Shown: positions 12,677-24,770 of the stretch, piece after piece
Numbering within the stretch: the first letter of the stretch is position 1
Layout: each line of letters starts with the position of its first letter
Assembly (NCBI GenBank): GCA_003952965.2
Contig: CM025856.1
Span: 431,697-495,696 of the forward strand
Length of the DNA stretch: 64,000 bases
Reading direction: 5' to 3'
Origin: Morella rubra
Lineage: Eukaryota; Streptophyta; Magnoliopsida; Fagales; Myricaceae
Program-made: the position numbers and the translations under genes
Notes under the pieces: generated by a model
The model's database searches: none
Told to the model about the DNA's origin: nothing
The model's input: the letters and a program-made list of their open reading frames with translations, nothing else

Positions 12677-14706
12677 CCTCCCTCCCTGACACTTAAAGCA
12701 ACACCTGCTCTAACTACATTACCAACACCCTACATAGGACAAAATAAAAAAGTCAGCATGAAACAGGATTAACAAAATTCCTGGTATCCAGGAGAATTGA
12801 GAGAGGCAGTAAAAGAACAGAAAAGGCTTGCCTCACTCCTGGATGAGGTATCCATCATCACAGAGGGTCTAACAGGAGGTGGAGGAATTGGCAGGACTTG
12901 TAGAATCATCCAGTCCGGACGAGCAAACTTAGGATTCAAGCCTAATAGTTGGCAGTCTTCATCACTTATTCTCTTCAGAACACTAAGAACCTTCAATACA
13001 TTCAACATAATGTTAGCATCACACAACAACTAGTTTAGGATGAAGGCATTATGAACTTCCAAAATGAGTTACCTTCTCTGGGGTAAGCGTCTGTTTTCTT
13101 TCCACAGGTTCAGGAAGCTGTTCTTGATCATCACTTTTCTTTCTTTGAGCTTTGTACTCTGCAATCATTTTCATACCTTCAATCGTAAGCTTTGGCTGCT
13201 GAGCACCACAGCCACCACGACTCTTTTTTACTGGTTCTTCTGAATCTTGACCTTGAACCTCAAGATCATCACCACCTTCACATTTGGTTTTGTTCTTGCA
13301 GGCATCCAAGATCTTTTTAAGTCTATTTTTGGGATTCTTTATTTTCAAGGCTTGCTTAAACTTGTGGTCTTCCTGCACCAACAAACACCAAGCAAAAAAG
13401 TCAAATCTAAAAATCTATGGAACTTTAATGGAATCCGTGCAGTTGCATCTATAAGCAATCAAAATCATTAGACCTAAGCTACCATATGAAATGCAGACAA
13501 GAACTTCATCCACAAACCCATTCAATAATCTCCCATTCGACCTTTTAAATTCTACCATTAGAGACTCAGAACACATACCTCGTTTGATAAGCAAGTCAAA
13601 TGAAATCAAAGGGAGAACCTCTTGGAATGCTCAGACTAGTCAGGCAAGCAAGGAAAGCCAACTTTATAAGTTCATCTTGTTCCATTAAATTAGCAATCAT
13701 TACCAGAACCGTGTCTCTTGTCATGTTCATAACAATGTCAACTGTCTTAAGTACTTCCTGTTCTGTTAATACAAATATCCGAGCAATGCAATAACAAGAA
13801 GTCTAAGTTCTTTCATCATTTGACTCCGTCATAATTCAAAAGGTAGAACGTTTGATATTCAACTGGTCACAGTGAGCTACATCGTCCACGCTATTTCACA
13901 ATCCTAATTCCCTCTAAGGTTATAGTCCAAGAAAATCATCTGGTGAAGTCCATGTCCACTGTATGCTTGTTTAAGTTATTTACTCCCACAATTCTTACTG
14001 ATAACACACAGGAAACTAACATTCGAGATTCTGTGGAACTTAAAATCCTACTACACGCGAACAGCTCGACCAAACACTGAACAATGGGATTCTAAACTCG
14101 AAAAGTGCACTCAAACAAATGAGTGAGTAGTTGGTACCTCGTCGGCCAGAATTTTAGAGCAATTGAAGCAAACAGAGCGCATGATGCTGAGCACAGTCTT
14201 CAGAAACCCAATATGAAACATGGGCTTGGCGAGCTCGAGGTGCCCAAAGTGACCCGGGCACTCAGCCATGTTCGCTGTGCAAGTCTCGCACTTCATCTTC
14301 CTATCTATAGTACCGAGACGAGGGTCGCTTAAACCGCCCATCTTCGGCTTGCCCCTCTCCATCGTCTCGCTGTGCTCAACCTGTATTACCGACATTTGCC
14401 TCTGCACGGCAAAAACCAATGGTTCGTTCAAACCCTAATCTTATTTACACAAAGTAGAAAAAACCCAAAATCCCCAATACTACAACTACAGGTTGGAAAA
14501 TAAACGAAAATAAAGGTAGAAAAGATATCGAGTTTTGCTGCGGCGAATTTTAACAGAAGCCTGAGAAATAACTCCCTTTTCCATTTCCCGAAGTAAAAAT
14601 GATGTAAGAAATGGAGAATTACGATCTCGTCGGGGCTGAGTATGCCGAATTGAACCATGCGGACTTTGGCGACTTCCGCCGGAGAGTATGGAAATCGCAA
14701 ATCCAT
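5681..14706 (-). CDS. NRPB1: RNA polymerase II largest subunit RPB1 (NRPB1), 14 exons
   Basis: Catalytic largest subunit of nuclear RNA polymerase II. Exons in transcription order: 14706-14623, 14401-14138, 13372-13073, 12990-12832, 12576-12415, 12334-12114, 12018-11877, 11796-11461, 11363-11077, 10278-10020, 9932-6850, 6621-6550, 5963-5910, 5801-5681. They sum to 5544 bases (1847 residues; Arabidopsis 1839), and all joins keep frame. Visible landmarks are the N-terminal start [12 protein letters not shown], the clamp zinc ligands ([17 protein letters not shown], then CFNCSK), the catalytic metal loop [12 protein letters not shown] near residue 492-503, the bridge-helix and trigger-loop region ([20 protein letters not shown]), and a C-terminal domain of about 27 consecutive YSPTSPS-type heptads. 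These are followed by degenerate repeats and a lysine/aspartate-rich tail. Three introns cut the distal CTD. Introns 4 (donor 12831-12830) and 7 (donor 11876-11875) need GC donors. Intron 10 (9933-10019) is a stop-free 87 bases. The start was chosen from the conserved MDLRF N-terminus. Confidence 0.98.
9933..10019 (-). other. RPB1 intron 10: 87 bases, no stop, multiple of three
   Basis: Conservation places an intron between the coding sequences for FENKVNQ and [10 protein letters not shown]. The donor is CAG|GTCCTG and the acceptor TTTCCAG|ACA. Read through, it encodes 29 extra residues rich in Phe, Ala, Ser and Ile without a stop. These residues have no counterpart in the RPB1 proteins I remember, so splicing is expected, but retention would keep the frame. 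Confidence 0.85.
10531..10928. repeat. Foldback MITE in RPB1 intron 9
   Basis: The left arm (about 10531-10680) and the reverse complement of the right arm (about 10785-10928) match over more than 100 bases. Both contain 'gaaaaactcactgg', 'tcttaaactcactaggttt' and 'acaatagrtcactca'-type stretches. The whole forms a long hairpin with a short AT-rich centre at about 10700-10770. It has no coding capacity. It is the main reason intron 9 (11076-10279) is long. Confidence 0.85.
12641..12688. repeat. (CT)n / (CCCT)n microsatellite in RPB1 intron 4
   Basis: A CT dinucleotide tract passes into CCCT units just downstream of the GC-donor intron start on the minus strand. On the transcript it reads as a purine-rich GA/GGGA tract. 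Confidence 0.9.
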
Positions 14707-14950
14707 CGATCGCACAGATTAGAGAAAACCCTACGTTCTAAAAGAAGAAAGGATTGAAAGTTCAAAATCCCAAAACTTTTCTGCTTCAGAAGAATTCCGA
14801 TATTTTTGAATTTTTTTTTTGTTTTCAGATACTGAAATGTTTCGGCTAGTTTTTACGAGCACAGAGATCGACCACGCAGCTCTCTCCAGCTCTCTGAGGA
14901 ACTCCCTGAGAAGCGCTTGTCATCAAATCAAACACCGAGCCCTAGAGGGG

Positions 14951-14959
14951 TTATTTATA
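14951..14959 (-). promoter_or_regulatory. Candidate TATA box of RPB1
   Basis: On the minus strand the sequence reads TCTATAAATAACC, a good TATAAATA element about 245 bases upstream of the ATG. Transcription would start near 14920-14930, giving a leader of about 220 bases. Position and consensus support it; no start-site data are available. Confidence 0.55.
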
Positions 14960-15276
14960 GACCAGGACAGCCGGGCTTCCACGCAACTGACCCTCTTACA
15001 AAGTCTATCGTGAGCCGCAAGCGCCCATACTCCAGCTCTACGAAAAGACCTAATTACCCCCGGCAAGATTCTATCATCAATTTGACTTTCTTTAGATTCC
15101 ATTAACTGAACAAATACTATTGGTTCCTATGAATTCTCTTTCTGACGGAACCAATCAATGAACAGAATAAGCCCTCGCAATGAACAATTTAAATCATCTG
15201 TGACTGTGAGATGGTTTTTTCTCAGGGAAAAAAAAAAAAAAGACTGTGAGATGGTTTTTGGTTTGACCGGCCATTC

Positions 15277-15299
15277 GGCCCATCATGCCATAAGCCCAA
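15277..15299. promoter_or_regulatory. Candidate site II (GGCCCA / AGCCCA) elements upstream of RPB1
   Basis: The stretch reads cggcccatcatgccataagcccaat, with two copies of the (A/G)GCCCA element. Such elements are common in promoters of plant housekeeping and growth genes. They lie about 330 bases upstream of the proposed TATA box. A short duplication, 'gactgtgagatggttttt', occurs just beside them at about 15204 and 15242. Confidence 0.35.
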
Positions 15300-15654
15300 T
15301 CTTTATTCTCGCTGGTAGATGAAAAATAGAAAATACGTACTTACTCGTTGTATATGCTGGTACTTTGCCCCCCCCAGGGTGCAGGCTAATCGTCCGTAGA
15401 CAGGAAGTACAAGTATTTCACCAATCGTATCAAGTGTTTGAATGTGTGTCCGAGTTATAATCACATTTTTATTAAGTAAGTCTCTTACTAACAATCACAT
15501 GTGATATAGGGCCCGTACGTGTCACCTCACCTATAGGGAGCTACCCTCAGAGTAAGGAAAAACTTTCAGAGTAGCTCCCCTCAATGGTTAAGATTTATTT
15601 GTAAGTATTTATCCTCGTTAAGTCTCGATGAACACAAGGTTAAATATATTTTTC

Positions 15655-15800
15655 CGTCTCTTATGACTATTGAGTTTGTGACACTTTGCACTTCAAATTA
15701 TTAATTTCGTTACATTTTACCTCTAGACTACTAATCGTTCATATTTTGTACTCTTATTATTTATTTGGACAGAAATTACTATTGTGGTCCTATAAAATGA
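15655..15800 (+). repeat. Dispersed repeat, member 1 (the 'attaatttcgttacattt' family)
   Basis: The sequence reads 'acactttgcacttcaaattattaatttcgttacattttacctctagactactaa', then '...ttatttggacagaaattactattgtgg'. Clear relatives occur at 48875-48990 and 52190-52440, and in reverse orientation at about 42790-43100. No coding capacity is seen. Confidence 0.65.
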
Positions 15801-16167
15801 TAGTTTTATCCTCGTATCTTTTTTTATAATTATATGTTATATGGAGTTAAAGTCCTCATTTTATAATTTTATTTCGGTTCAATAGGATGATGGCATATTA
15901 GGATTTCATGAGTTTAAAGTTTAATTTTGAGCCAGGATATGCTTGTAGTATAGAAAGGATTAGTAAAATTATAGAAAAAAAGGGGTTCAATGATATTATA
16001 ATAACTTGTTTGAATTCAATATCAAGAAAAAAAAAATCTATATTTTTTGTTATGGGGTAGATTGGATTAGTTTAAATAGCAATTTGTTGATATGTACAAT
16101 GACCAAGCCAACGAGAGTACATGAAATTTGTTATCCACATACAGTGTTCAATCTTAAATCTATGTGT

Positions 16168-17167
16168 NNNNNNNNNNNNNNNNNNNNNNNNNNNNNNNNN
16201 NNNNNNNNNNNNNNNNNNNNNNNNNNNNNNNNNNNNNNNNNNNNNNNNNNNNNNNNNNNNNNNNNNNNNNNNNNNNNNNNNNNNNNNNNNNNNNNNNNNN
16301 NNNNNNNNNNNNNNNNNNNNNNNNNNNNNNNNNNNNNNNNNNNNNNNNNNNNNNNNNNNNNNNNNNNNNNNNNNNNNNNNNNNNNNNNNNNNNNNNNNNN
16401 NNNNNNNNNNNNNNNNNNNNNNNNNNNNNNNNNNNNNNNNNNNNNNNNNNNNNNNNNNNNNNNNNNNNNNNNNNNNNNNNNNNNNNNNNNNNNNNNNNNN
16501 NNNNNNNNNNNNNNNNNNNNNNNNNNNNNNNNNNNNNNNNNNNNNNNNNNNNNNNNNNNNNNNNNNNNNNNNNNNNNNNNNNNNNNNNNNNNNNNNNNNN
16601 NNNNNNNNNNNNNNNNNNNNNNNNNNNNNNNNNNNNNNNNNNNNNNNNNNNNNNNNNNNNNNNNNNNNNNNNNNNNNNNNNNNNNNNNNNNNNNNNNNNN
16701 NNNNNNNNNNNNNNNNNNNNNNNNNNNNNNNNNNNNNNNNNNNNNNNNNNNNNNNNNNNNNNNNNNNNNNNNNNNNNNNNNNNNNNNNNNNNNNNNNNNN
16801 NNNNNNNNNNNNNNNNNNNNNNNNNNNNNNNNNNNNNNNNNNNNNNNNNNNNNNNNNNNNNNNNNNNNNNNNNNNNNNNNNNNNNNNNNNNNNNNNNNNN
16901 NNNNNNNNNNNNNNNNNNNNNNNNNNNNNNNNNNNNNNNNNNNNNNNNNNNNNNNNNNNNNNNNNNNNNNNNNNNNNNNNNNNNNNNNNNNNNNNNNNNN
17001 NNNNNNNNNNNNNNNNNNNNNNNNNNNNNNNNNNNNNNNNNNNNNNNNNNNNNNNNNNNNNNNNNNNNNNNNNNNNNNNNNNNNNNNNNNNNNNNNNNNN
17101 NNNNNNNNNNNNNNNNNNNNNNNNNNNNNNNNNNNNNNNNNNNNNNNNNNNNNNNNNNNNNNNNNNN
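16168..17167. other. Assembly gap of exactly 1000 N
   Basis: Positions 16168 to 17167 are all N. The round length indicates a scaffold placeholder, not a measured size. The flanks are AT-rich intergenic DNA. Confidence 0.99.
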
Positions 17168-18577
17168 TGGAATGTAATATGTCGAAACTTTCAAATTCAA
17201 AAGAAAAAACGTATATTTAACTTTAAAATAATCTTTATTCTCATAGATTTTTTAGTTAATTATTATAAATCTAAGTCTCTATTTTTTTTTTAATTGACGT
17301 GATAGAATTTGGTTAAAGATGAATATAATAGATTATATAGATACTATTAAATAATATAAAATTCAATTATCGTGTTATTTCTTTCTAAACTGTATCAGTT
17401 TCTCGATTGTTCTTTTAATCATACGGATTACATCTACAGATCTTTCTAAGTGACTTGGGATAACAAAAAAAATCAAACATGGCAATAAGAGAAGATTCTT
17501 TGGAGTTGGATGCTTGACGGGGGCCTTTCAAGTCTCGGGCATCTTTCCTGAAGAGCTCGTCGGCTCTGCAGATCTCGAAGCTTGTGTGGACCACTTGGCT
17601 TCACTTTTTTCAATTGGGGCGGCCCTTCCATATCTGACACTGCCGAGTAACATGTCAGAGTGGCTACTGATCATCTAACATACAGTACAGCAACCCTACA
17701 GGGTGACCACTGATTGTGTTTCTTATCGACTCAAGGTCACGGCAACGTCCAAGGCCGACAGGCTTAGAGGTCCGAACAAGAACTCAGCTTAGACATCGCC
17801 TTCGACGGTCTTGGTCGTCTTGGACACAAAGCTGCGCACCGGAGAGGGACTTGTGCTAAAATGCGCGTGCCTGGATGCGTCATCATCCTTTTGCCACTTC
17901 CTCCCCCCCCCCCACCCCCCCCCCCCCCCCAAATGTTTCTTTTGATTTTGGGGCAGCTTTGTTTTTCGAAAGGTCGTGATTACTGACAAAACGATCACCC
18001 TTTATTCTCTTTGCCTCATTTTCTCACAACGATCTTGGCCACCTTTCGTTTCCCACTGCATTTCAAATGTGTTTTTTATGACCTTTTTTATAGTAACTTT
18101 TCAGAGGGAATTCTGTTCAGCTTTTTTCTTCTCCAAAAGAAGGAGAGCCAAGAGATCCAGGTCGTCCTAGTTCGTACTAAACTATTTATTTGAGAAAGAC
18201 AACAATTAGATGCTAGCTACCAATTAAAGTTAGATGGAAGACTAGATGTTTACCTCCTGAAAAATTATTTACATCGTACGGATCAATGAATGTGGTTTCT
18301 GTATATTAACTGACCGCAGGGGTGGTGGTTTAATTGTGTGAGGGCTGTGCTTACAACTCAAGCTTGCTCTTAATTACTGTTCGAATTATGGTAGTCCCAT
18401 TAAGCTCTGATGGTTTCCATGCCCTATAGAATTTTCAAGTTTAAATGGTAGTATACTTCGATCTGACTTCATGGTCTTTCTCTTGAAGGGCTTTTTTTTA
18501 ACTTAGAAAAAAAAAAATACATAGGCAAGCGTGCATTAACAAAAATATACCCTAAGTTGGAAAGAATTAGTAGAAGT

Positions 18578-18630
<53 letters not shown>

Positions 18631-19671
18631 TAGAGGCTAAGGAAAGAAAGAAAAAGAGAAAGTTAAGATGTAATTGCTTGATGGTGAAGATAGTCTTTCA
18701 GAAAAGGCCAAATAAATAAAGAAAGAAAAGAAAAGAAAAAGAAGAGAAGAGAAGGAAAATGGACAAGCTTCATGCTAATGGGAGATTTGGAGATGTTCAG
18801 TACTGTATCCTTCGGAACATGATGGTTTGCATTAGGAGAAGACGACAAGTCTATCGATACATACTCCTCCCCCCCGCATGCTAAAAGCTCTGGAAATAGC
18901 AGTGTGACTGTGAGAATGGCTCCATTGCTTTGAAGGGACTAATCAACAGGGACAACCGTTTTTGTCTTCAATGTCTGGCAAATATTCTATCCTGAACCGG
19001 CTCTGCTTTTGTAGATGATGACTGGCGCTCTGTCGTCCGATTCCATTTTGAAGTGTGGTTCTCAAACAGGTATTGTGGACGTATTCGGGCTCTAGTGTAG
19101 CAAATAAATTGCTCAAAATGCAATGTGTAATTCCAAGATCAACAATACACAGAGCTCAAAAGGAGACTGAGTCTGACTGACCATGTATCATGTTCATAAA
19201 CATGTTCAAATTTGAAGAAACGTTCTAAACATTGATGAAGATTACTCAGAATAGATGAAACCAGAAAGCATCAGGGAAGCACTGCTTAAGGAGGGCGGTG
19301 TTTTTTCTCTATAATTGCTTCCTCTTTTACCAAATCCTTGGTAACATACACAACATATTTACTCAACGACGAATAATATATCAGGTTAGGTTCCGCCCCC
19401 CCCCCCCCCCCTCCATTTTTGGGTCCACTTCCCTCCATCCAAATTCTTTTAACATATTCAAGAACAGTTGCCTGATTCTCCAAATAACAGTGAGGCCACT
19501 AGACAGCCGCAAACAATGGCATACGTGTAAAAAGGTCGGAAAGAATTGAATAGAATCAGAACACCAGGTTGGATGACAAGAAAATCAAAAATCAGCAATC
19601 CAAATGCGGAATAGATATTTAAAGAGGCTCAACAAAAATAGCACCCTTGCACAAATCAGATGAAGTAATAA
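17168..19671. other. Intergenic, no gene recognised; microsatellites and C-runs
   Basis: It holds an interrupted poly-C tract at 17901-17930, a (GT)n tract running into (GA)n at about 18579-18629, and a 16-base C run at 19396-19411. A GC-richer island at about 17510-17830 has open minus-strand stretches, but I recognise no family in it. The part next to 19671 is probably the 3' untranslated region of the oxygenase-like gene. Confidence 0.55.
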
Positions 19672-22338
19672 TTATCGATTAGACTGCAAACCACTGCCAC
19701 CATAGTATCGCCTGGTGGTTTCACGCGAGAATTCTGCAAATGTTATACCATCCTTTAGCCTTGATGATAATGGTGGAATTATTTTTTGAATTTCTTCAGT
19801 TAGTTTACTTCGGTCCTGCTCAGCAAGATTTGTTTCCCCATTGGATACTCTCAAGCACTTATCACATGACAATCTGTGTTTTGTAGGATAATCAGAGATG
19901 GAGAAAGTTTTATTCCATGCAGGCTGCAAGAACACAACAAAGGTCTCTCTGCTCAGACCTCCAAACTGAGAAGGTCTTGAGACAGAGTGAAGTGTTGAAC
20001 GAAGCTTCCCTTTTGATATGATATCAGCCGATTCACCCACCTGAATGATAAAACTTTCAGAAGAGGCCTTCACCATGCAGACATTATTCTTATTAGGATT
20101 GAAAATTTGCAAATACGTGTGGCCACTAGGGGAAGGATACTCCTCATCAGAGGTCACGGAAAATAGATCTTTTGGTTCTGTTGCTTGGGGAAAAGTTGGA
20201 GCAAGGAAAACGGGAGCTGTCAAAACAGTGAAGATACCATAGTCATAATGCCATTGCTGCCACAGGTTGGAATGAAATCCATTGGATCCAACTCCATTAC
20301 CATTTATATCCAAGTTGGGGCCTTCTGATAGTCCTTGCCGATACCTTACAAAATTTTTGTCATCCCTAGCACCGTTTGCCTGTCTTTTCGCTGTTGTCTT
20401 GCTTCTCCCAGCTTCTTTCAGAATAATGTTGTCTAAAGTTGAGTGATAGTGTATAAGACGCCCTTTTGCTGCACAGGACTCCAATAAGCTCTGCTCGAGC
20501 TCTTGCCCACCAATGGCCCTATCACAAATCTGGGCAATGCGTAGCCCTAGATCCATCATGAAAAATCCAAGCTTTCTGAAAGCATCACTGAGATTTCTAA
20601 ATTGTTTATCTTGAATTTCTTTTATCTTCTCAACTTCTAGATGATCTTGTTCTGAATTCGATACGGAATCTACTGTTTGACTTGGTTTACTAAGAACAGA
20701 TTCCAGTCCTTGTGCATACCCAAGTTGCATTGCAAAAGCAGAGACACTTCTATCCGGATCCTTCAAAGGAACATCACTCCCCAAGTTGTGCTCCTGACAA
20801 TAGTACAAATTGATTTTGAGATAACTAATATACTTCTCAAGAATAATTCCTTTTGACACAACCTTCATCTTTGTATCAAGAGAAATGGAAAGGTGACATG
20901 GAAGAGGGTACATGACAAACACATTACACAATCTAGTTTTCATAAACGACCAACCAGTAAAACCACCGAAAATTACATTAACTGAATACCAATATTGATA
21001 ATAGATACTGTAGATGCACATACGAATGCCAATTGAGATCCAGAACAATATAAGAGGACAATAAATTTCCCACCCTCAATTATCACCCTTTTATAAAGTG
21101 AGAATCAAACTACAGATTTTTTGACACATTGCACCCCAAAAAATCTTACTTAGAGAGAATCATACATTGGAATGCATGGAATGGATTATCGGTTGAAAAT
21201 CATAACCATCAGAGTTAATCTATTATATCTAGAGACCAAGTGAGGAGAAGGCTGGAACCCATCTACTAGAGACTCAAGTGACCCACATACCATATATCTC
21301 TTCTAAATAATTTCAATTAATTTGGATTCCAATTGTGAGACGATAAAGATGAAAGCATTTACTCCTTAAAAGTGACTATCCACCACTCATTATCCATTGA
21401 GTGGTTTTTTAACTTCGGGAATTAGTTAAAATTTTCAAAAATATTGGATTTTGATCAATCTGTATTGACTGGTGATTTTCCTTAACCTGAAAAATTGGAT
21501 AGATTGAAAACTCTATCCATGCTCTGTATAAGAAAAAAATTTAGGGAAGTCATTTGGTTCTCTACAGCTATTCCTCACCAATCTTTGGTTCTCCCATCTA
21601 AAGACTTGAACAAGTGTACCGGAAAGTAAGCATTTCAGGATTTGCTTTCACAGTTCTCGTAAGTTATGTTCTATACAACATTCAAAATTACTGTACTTAG
21701 TTATCAGAAAAAATGACTGAAGTAATTTATATTTTTGCTGCATTTTAGTTTTGGACGATGGGAAATTCGCTTAACCCAGCTACACGATATACACAACGGA
21801 GTACCAAAAAGCATCAAAATCGTAACTCTAAACGGATTTTCTTACACCGCATTTTCTCAGCAACCAAACAAATTAAGAACAGAACTCTGAAAAAACCCTG
21901 AAACCCAGTTCAGTGAATTTATGTAAAATGAAGATTACAAGGAGAGCTTCTACTTAAAATCGCATTACTTATACAGCAAGCAATGGGAAGAGTTCATGTA
22001 TTGATGATTTCCTTTAAATGCCCACATACCACAAACGAAAAAGGAAAGAGTATTGAAAGCGGAATAACCTTGAGAATGCGTTTACGGTCGTCGGGGTTCA
22101 GAAGCGCGAGTCTACGAGCTAAAGGAAGGAGGTGCCGTTGGAGAGTGGAGGCTTCGGGTACCCCAGTGATCGATAGCAATCCTGGGCCCTCGGGCCCCAG
22201 GGCTTCCATGACGCCTCTGCTTATTAGTTTTAGCCTTTCGGCCTCTTCTAACGAAGATGATGAAGATATTGTCGAACATAGAAGCAAGAGATCCGAATAG
22301 TGAACCTCGTACAGTTCGAAGACCTCCGGTTCTTCCAT
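19672..22338 (-). CDS. 2-oxoglutarate/Fe(II)-dependent oxygenase-like protein, two exons
   Basis: Exon 1 is 22338-22069 (90 codons) and exon 2 is 20793-19672 (373 codons plus TAA), giving 463 residues. The long intron runs 22068-20794, with donor AAG|GTTATT and acceptor GTCAG|GAG. Exon 2's frame stays open upstream of the acceptor but is not conserved there, so the start is placed in exon 1 (MEEPEVFELYEVHYSDLLLL). The double-stranded beta-helix iron site is visible: H-x-D in WQQWHYDYGIFT near residue 270, a distal His in LRSTLHSVSRPSQ near residue 355, and an Arg shortly after in LSRETFVVFLQP for 2-oxoglutarate. The family oxidises a substrate with O2 and 2-oxoglutarate. The substrate is unknown, and relatives are annotated only as oxygenase superfamily members. 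The C-terminus (FAEFSRETTRRYYGGSGLQ) is typical of this plant group. Confidence 0.9.
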
Positions 22339-22399
22339 CTCTCTCGCTTCGTCTCTCCGGCTCAGACTTGCGGAGCCAACGACGGCGAATTTAACGGCA

Positions 22400-23127
22400 T
22401 GGGTGTTTCTGTTTAGGGTAAAACTAAAAATTTTGTAAAATAAAATCCAGGGTTAAATTTGAATTTGCGACGAAACCTAACCATTAAACATGTGTCAACA
22501 CCTCATTGATCGGAGCTCCAAGGGGTTCATAAGAAAAAAATAATAATTTTTTATAGTTGGATTTTTAATGTTGTTTTATAAAAAATCATAAAAATTTTAA
22601 GATTTTTTATATAATTATGAATATTTACTTAGATCAAAGTTTATAAATTTTTATGTTAAAATGGTGAAATTTTTTAAAAGTATTTAATTTTTATTAAAAT
22701 TTGTAAAAAAAATAAAGAGATGATTTAAAGTAAATTTTTAATAAAAATATATTAGAGTTTAGTAAAAAAATACGAAGAGGAGATTTTATTAGAATTTTTT
22801 TAAAAAAATATTAAAATTTATGTGAAAAGTTATTAGAGTATTAGTTAAAAATATTTATTTTTGTGTATAATTTTTTATGTTTTAGATATTTATTTTATAA
22901 ATTTGTTGTATTTATTATATTTGAAAAATACTTTAAAAAAAATTGAGAGAAGGAGTAGAAACTCTCTAAAAGATTTGTTCGGTTTTTTTTTTTTTTTAAG
23001 TGAAGATTTGTCCAGTTTCACTTTCACTTTTGGTGGGCTGATATCTCGAAACCTCTTTTCTTGCAGGGAGAAGATAGGAAACTTCTGAGTGTTTCGTAAA
23101 AGAATCTTGTGGCACAGTGAAAGGTTT
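22400..23127. other. AT-rich intergenic, no gene seen
   Basis: The region lies upstream of the oxygenase-like gene. It is almost pure A/T at 22530-22940, with many poly-T and poly-A runs. A 'gtttagggta' telo-box-like motif sits near 22411, close to the expected promoter. No conserved open frame was found. Confidence 0.5.
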
Positions 23128-24770
23128 CGTGGGGGTAGGGGTGAATAGCGGACTAGTCGGAAACGGAATTTAACATTCGACATCCGGTCCGCTAACTAGC
23201 GGATGGTCAAAATCGAGTCCGCTTCTGCTTCCGACTCTTAGAGGACTTAGCGAAAGTGGATAACGGAATTTCGATAACTTTTTGGGCCATATTTTTGGCC
23301 CATTTAAGCTTTTTTTTTCAATAAATGAAAATTTTACTCATTCATCACAATTCACAAATAAAATCCTAAAACATGTAATTGACAAACAAATGTAAAAATA
23401 AATATAAAAACATGCAATTCACAGAATCTCATATTAAATAAATTGAAATCAAACTTGAAACTAACTTGAAATAACAAAATATTACAATACAAACTTAGAA
23501 GTATCAACTCAAGTAAAAATTAATAACATAATCAAACATCAATCAATCACGTATGACCCATCCACGATCGATGCAGCATTAGAAATTAACTCTGCAAAAA
23601 ACAAATGTATCAACAATTAGCTCATAAAAAATTTTAATTAAAGTGAAAGTAGAAATGTAAAATGTTGTATATACCTATATCCATCATATAACTAGAGGGA
23701 TCTTCTGTCCCATCAGTAACTTCAGATTCGTTATCCTCTTTATCATCAGCAGAATGTATGACTTTGGATGTCAACCAATTTTGAGCACAAATGAGTCCTT
23801 CCGCCGTCTTTGGTGCCAACGAACTCCGAAAAGAATTCTAATACTCGACCCCCTGTGCTGAAGACAGACTCTGAAGGCACTGTAGTGATAGGGATAAGAA
23901 CATCTCGAGAAATTCGTGCAAGAATGGAAATTTGGTGCATTCACTCTCACCAATTGAGAATATCAAAATTAGGATCTCTGGGCTCAATATCCTCCATTAA
24001 TATCTCTCACTTCACTTGCTATCCAGCAAATTCTGTTGCGCCTTAAATTGTGTGAATTCCAAGTAAAGAGGATCATCTACGATGCACTAGATGACCCAAT
24101 CATTCAAGCTGGCCTTGACTTGCAGATACGCTCCCACTGCTAGATGACCCATCCATATTAGCATACTCTGTAAACAACTGATCCAAGGTCCCTCTTACTA
24201 GACTAGTCATCTTTGCACCTAACTCCATCCCCAAAGCCTTCTTGAACCAAAAGTCCAAGTATATAACCTTGTATTGTGGATCAAGTACCGCTGCAACAAA
24301 CAACAATCTGTTAACCTTAGTCAAATCACCCCAGTATTTATTATACTTCATTTGCATTCTTTTTGCCATGTCTGCCAAGAACAAATCCCCACTTGCTGCA
24401 TATTTCCCAAATGCATATGAATTTTGCAAGTTCCGCAAAAAATAAGTTTGATGTCACCGTATTCGAAGCAGATATTCGAACCGTCACTCATAGAAGAGCG
24501 CCAAAAACTTCGTAAAATGTCTCACACGCTCCCAATCCTCAAATCCAGGGGGACCCAATCCCTTCCTCCCATGCCCCTCCTCACGCAGAAAGCTTATCAG
24601 AATTCCATCTTCTGCCAACATATCCTCAAAAACTCTCTGATATTTCTCAGCTGCATCCAACATAATATACGTTGAATTCCAACTAGTAGGAACATCAAGC
24701 TGCAAAAATCCCTCACTGGGAAACTTCCTCTTCGCTACACATTTTTTAAACCCATCTGTTAGCCCAAGGT

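Noticed and set aside
12827-12840. A GT donor at AGGA|GTGAGG instead of GC for RPB1 exon 4
   Set aside because: It would join out of frame and give a stop two codons later, and it removes the conserved residues before DDLTHQL.
16006-17293. Open frames across the N gap
   Set aside because: They exist only because N codons are not counted as stops.
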